A stretch of DNA of 6,548 bases from the NCBI GenBank assembly GCA_020528935.1, contig JAJDFU010000083.1, positions 1 through 6,548 of the forward strand, read 5' to 3'. Source of the stretch: Saprospiraceae bacterium (GTDB taxonomy: Bacteria > Bacteroidota > Bacteroidia > Chitinophagales > Saprospiraceae). The translations under genes and the position numbers were made by a program. Shown here piece after piece: positions 5,927-6,548 of this stretch; position 1 is the stretch's first letter; every line of letters starts with the position of its first letter. The notes beneath the pieces were generated by a model that was given only the letters and a program-made list of their open reading frames with translations, was not told the origin of the DNA and made no database searches.

Positions 5927-6040
5927 CGGAAAGGAGATTTCCAAGGAACAACTCTAATCGGAAAACCGGCGGCCAACGCTGCCAGCCGATAGCCAAATAG
6001 TACCCGGAATAAATCAGCTCAAGGCCGTTTTTTCTCCACC

Positions 6041-6090
6041 TTACCCAAGATTACCCAAGATTACCCAAGATTACCCATTTTGGGATCCCA
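6041..6090. repeat. 10-bp tandem repeat array ending in palindromes
   Basis: TTACCCAAGA occurs three times head to tail (6041-6070), followed by a partial copy TTACCCA (6071-6077). The array runs straight into CCCA-TTT-TGGG (6074-6084) and the perfect palindrome TGGGATCCCA (6081-6090), which reuses the CCCA core in inverted form. The period is about one turn of B-DNA, so all copies face the same side of the helix. It lies about 50-100 bp upstream of the lipoprotein start. It could be an iterated protein-binding site or a slippage-prone microsatellite that tunes promoter activity. Copy identity is perfect, suggesting recent expansion. Confidence 0.85.
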
Positions 6091-6095
6091 GATCA

Positions 6096-6138
6096 TATTA
6101 ATTTTAGACTATACTTTTTAACCTAAAAAAACAGAGCT
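6096..6138 (+). promoter_or_regulatory. AT-rich leader and likely promoter of the lipoprotein gene
   Basis: After the repeats the sequence becomes very AT-rich. TAATTTTA (6099-6106) and TACTTTTT (6112-6119) each match the -7 consensus TAnnTTTG at all but one defined position, but neither has a TTTG at the right distance; the nearest TTTG (6079-6082) is 16 or 29 bases away. The A-run at 6125-6131, just before the ATG at 6139, is typical of Bacteroidota translation starts, which rely on A-rich leaders rather than Shine-Dalgarno sequences. Confidence 0.35.
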
Positions 6139-6548
6139 ATGCTTAGATTTTTCATTTTCACTTTGGGTCTTTCAGCCTTCTTTTTCTCATGCGAGAATGA
6201 ACCTGCTGAAAGCATGGACAACGAGACAGAAATCCTATTCAGATCGCAGTTAGATACGTATGCCGCTACGATTCGATCGGAGCTGTCCAATTTTGAGTCT
6301 GACGAGATCAAGCGTTTAGCTGAACAAGATTTTACCAAGCCCGAAAACCTGGAGCGCTTCCTCGGGAGGACACAACTGAATACAAAGGATTTTTGGGAAG
6401 AAACCGAAAAACTTTCACAGGGAATTTCATCGCTAAGCTATTCGAAGAATCAGGAAGAATTAACCGAATTTCTGGAAGAGGCCTTTCGCGAAGTAATATT
6501 CGAGGGCAAGCTATTGGCTCGTAGAATACCTTGCTATGAAGCGTATCA
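6139..6548 (+). CDS. Putative lipoprotein, unknown function, cut by the window end
   Basis: An open frame from the ATG at 6139 runs off the right edge with 136 codons and no stop. Residues 1-17 (MLRFFIFTLGLSAFFFS) form a signal peptide, and C18 in FFSC is a plausible lipobox, so the product is likely a lipid-anchored envelope protein. The first residues after the cysteine are acidic (ENEPAE). The mature region is highly charged and probably helical, with segments such as RSELSNFESDEIKRLAEQDF and NQEELTEFLEEAFREVIFEG, and a cysteine again at the cut end (RIPCYEAY). I recognise no family. Codon usage and base composition differ from upstream genes (25 of 60 bases GC over 6181-6240, against about 73% in part of the SDR gene). 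This could mean recent acquisition or a fast-evolving accessory gene. An A-rich leader supports the start. Confidence 0.75.
   Translation, partial: MLRFFIFTLGLSAFFFSCENEPAESMDNETEILFRSQLDTYAATIRSELSNFESDEIKRLAEQDFTKPENLERFLGRTQLNTKDFWEETEKLSQGISSLSYSKNQEELTEFLEEAFREVIFEGKLLARRIPCYEAY

Noticed and set aside
5927..6033. Intrinsic terminator after the SDR gene
   Set aside because: GGAAA/TTTCC (5928-5942) and the CGGCGGC/GCC-a-GCCG stem near 5967-5988 lack T-tracts, and the T-run at 6028-6033 has no stable stem directly before it.
6041..6077. CRISPR array or telomere-like repeat
   Set aside because: Units are only 10 bp with no spacers, and the array is internal and under four copies.

Overview
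The window looks like chromosomal DNA from a moderately GC-rich member of the Bacteroidota, perhaps a Saprospiria-type (Lewinella/Phaeodactylibacter-like) organism. The signs are promoters of the Bacteroidota TTTG / TAnnTTTG kind, starts without Shine-Dalgarno sequences (one has an A-rich leader), a Bacteroidota-type ECF sigma factor, a DUF6702-like exported protein beside a HupE/UreJ-type membrane protein, and a lipoprotein with an FFSC lipobox. The family placement is an inference from protein flavour; no search was run.

Layout. At the left edge, on the minus strand, lies the N-terminal half of uvrA (start at 1397). Its frame breaks at about base 50 and stops at 21-23, before the first ABC signature. 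A 366-bp divergent region (1398-1763) separates uvrA from a plus-strand ECF sigma factor (1764-2345). It holds two opposed Bacteroidota-type promoters with a nearly identical 12-base core (TATRTTTGAACG), a cluster of GAACG motifs, an ECF-style GGAAC-N16-CGTC pair and a perfect 17-bp palindrome. The sigma gene converges on hemB across a strong hairpin.

From 4805 down to 2431 runs a tight minus-strand cluster: HupE/UreJ-like membrane protein, DUF6702-like exported protein, yidD and hemB, with gaps of 10 and 27 bp and then an overlap. A 3-beta-HSD/NAD-epimerase-type SDR gene (4889-5926) is divergent from it. The last 0.6 kb changes character. A non-coding stretch has a 10-bp tandem repeat (TTACCCAAGA, 3.7 copies) ending in small palindromes, followed by a more AT-rich lipoprotein gene that runs off the right edge.

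How the genes may work together. uvrA (nucleotide excision repair) and the sigma factor probably share regulatory input through their divergent promoters. The four-gene cluster joins a metal-permease-like membrane protein and its exported neighbour with a membrane-protein-insertion helper and the second committed enzyme of haem synthesis. The co-transcription is well supported by spacing, but the functional link is not. I found no tRNA, rRNA, CRISPR array, transposase or obvious defence system.
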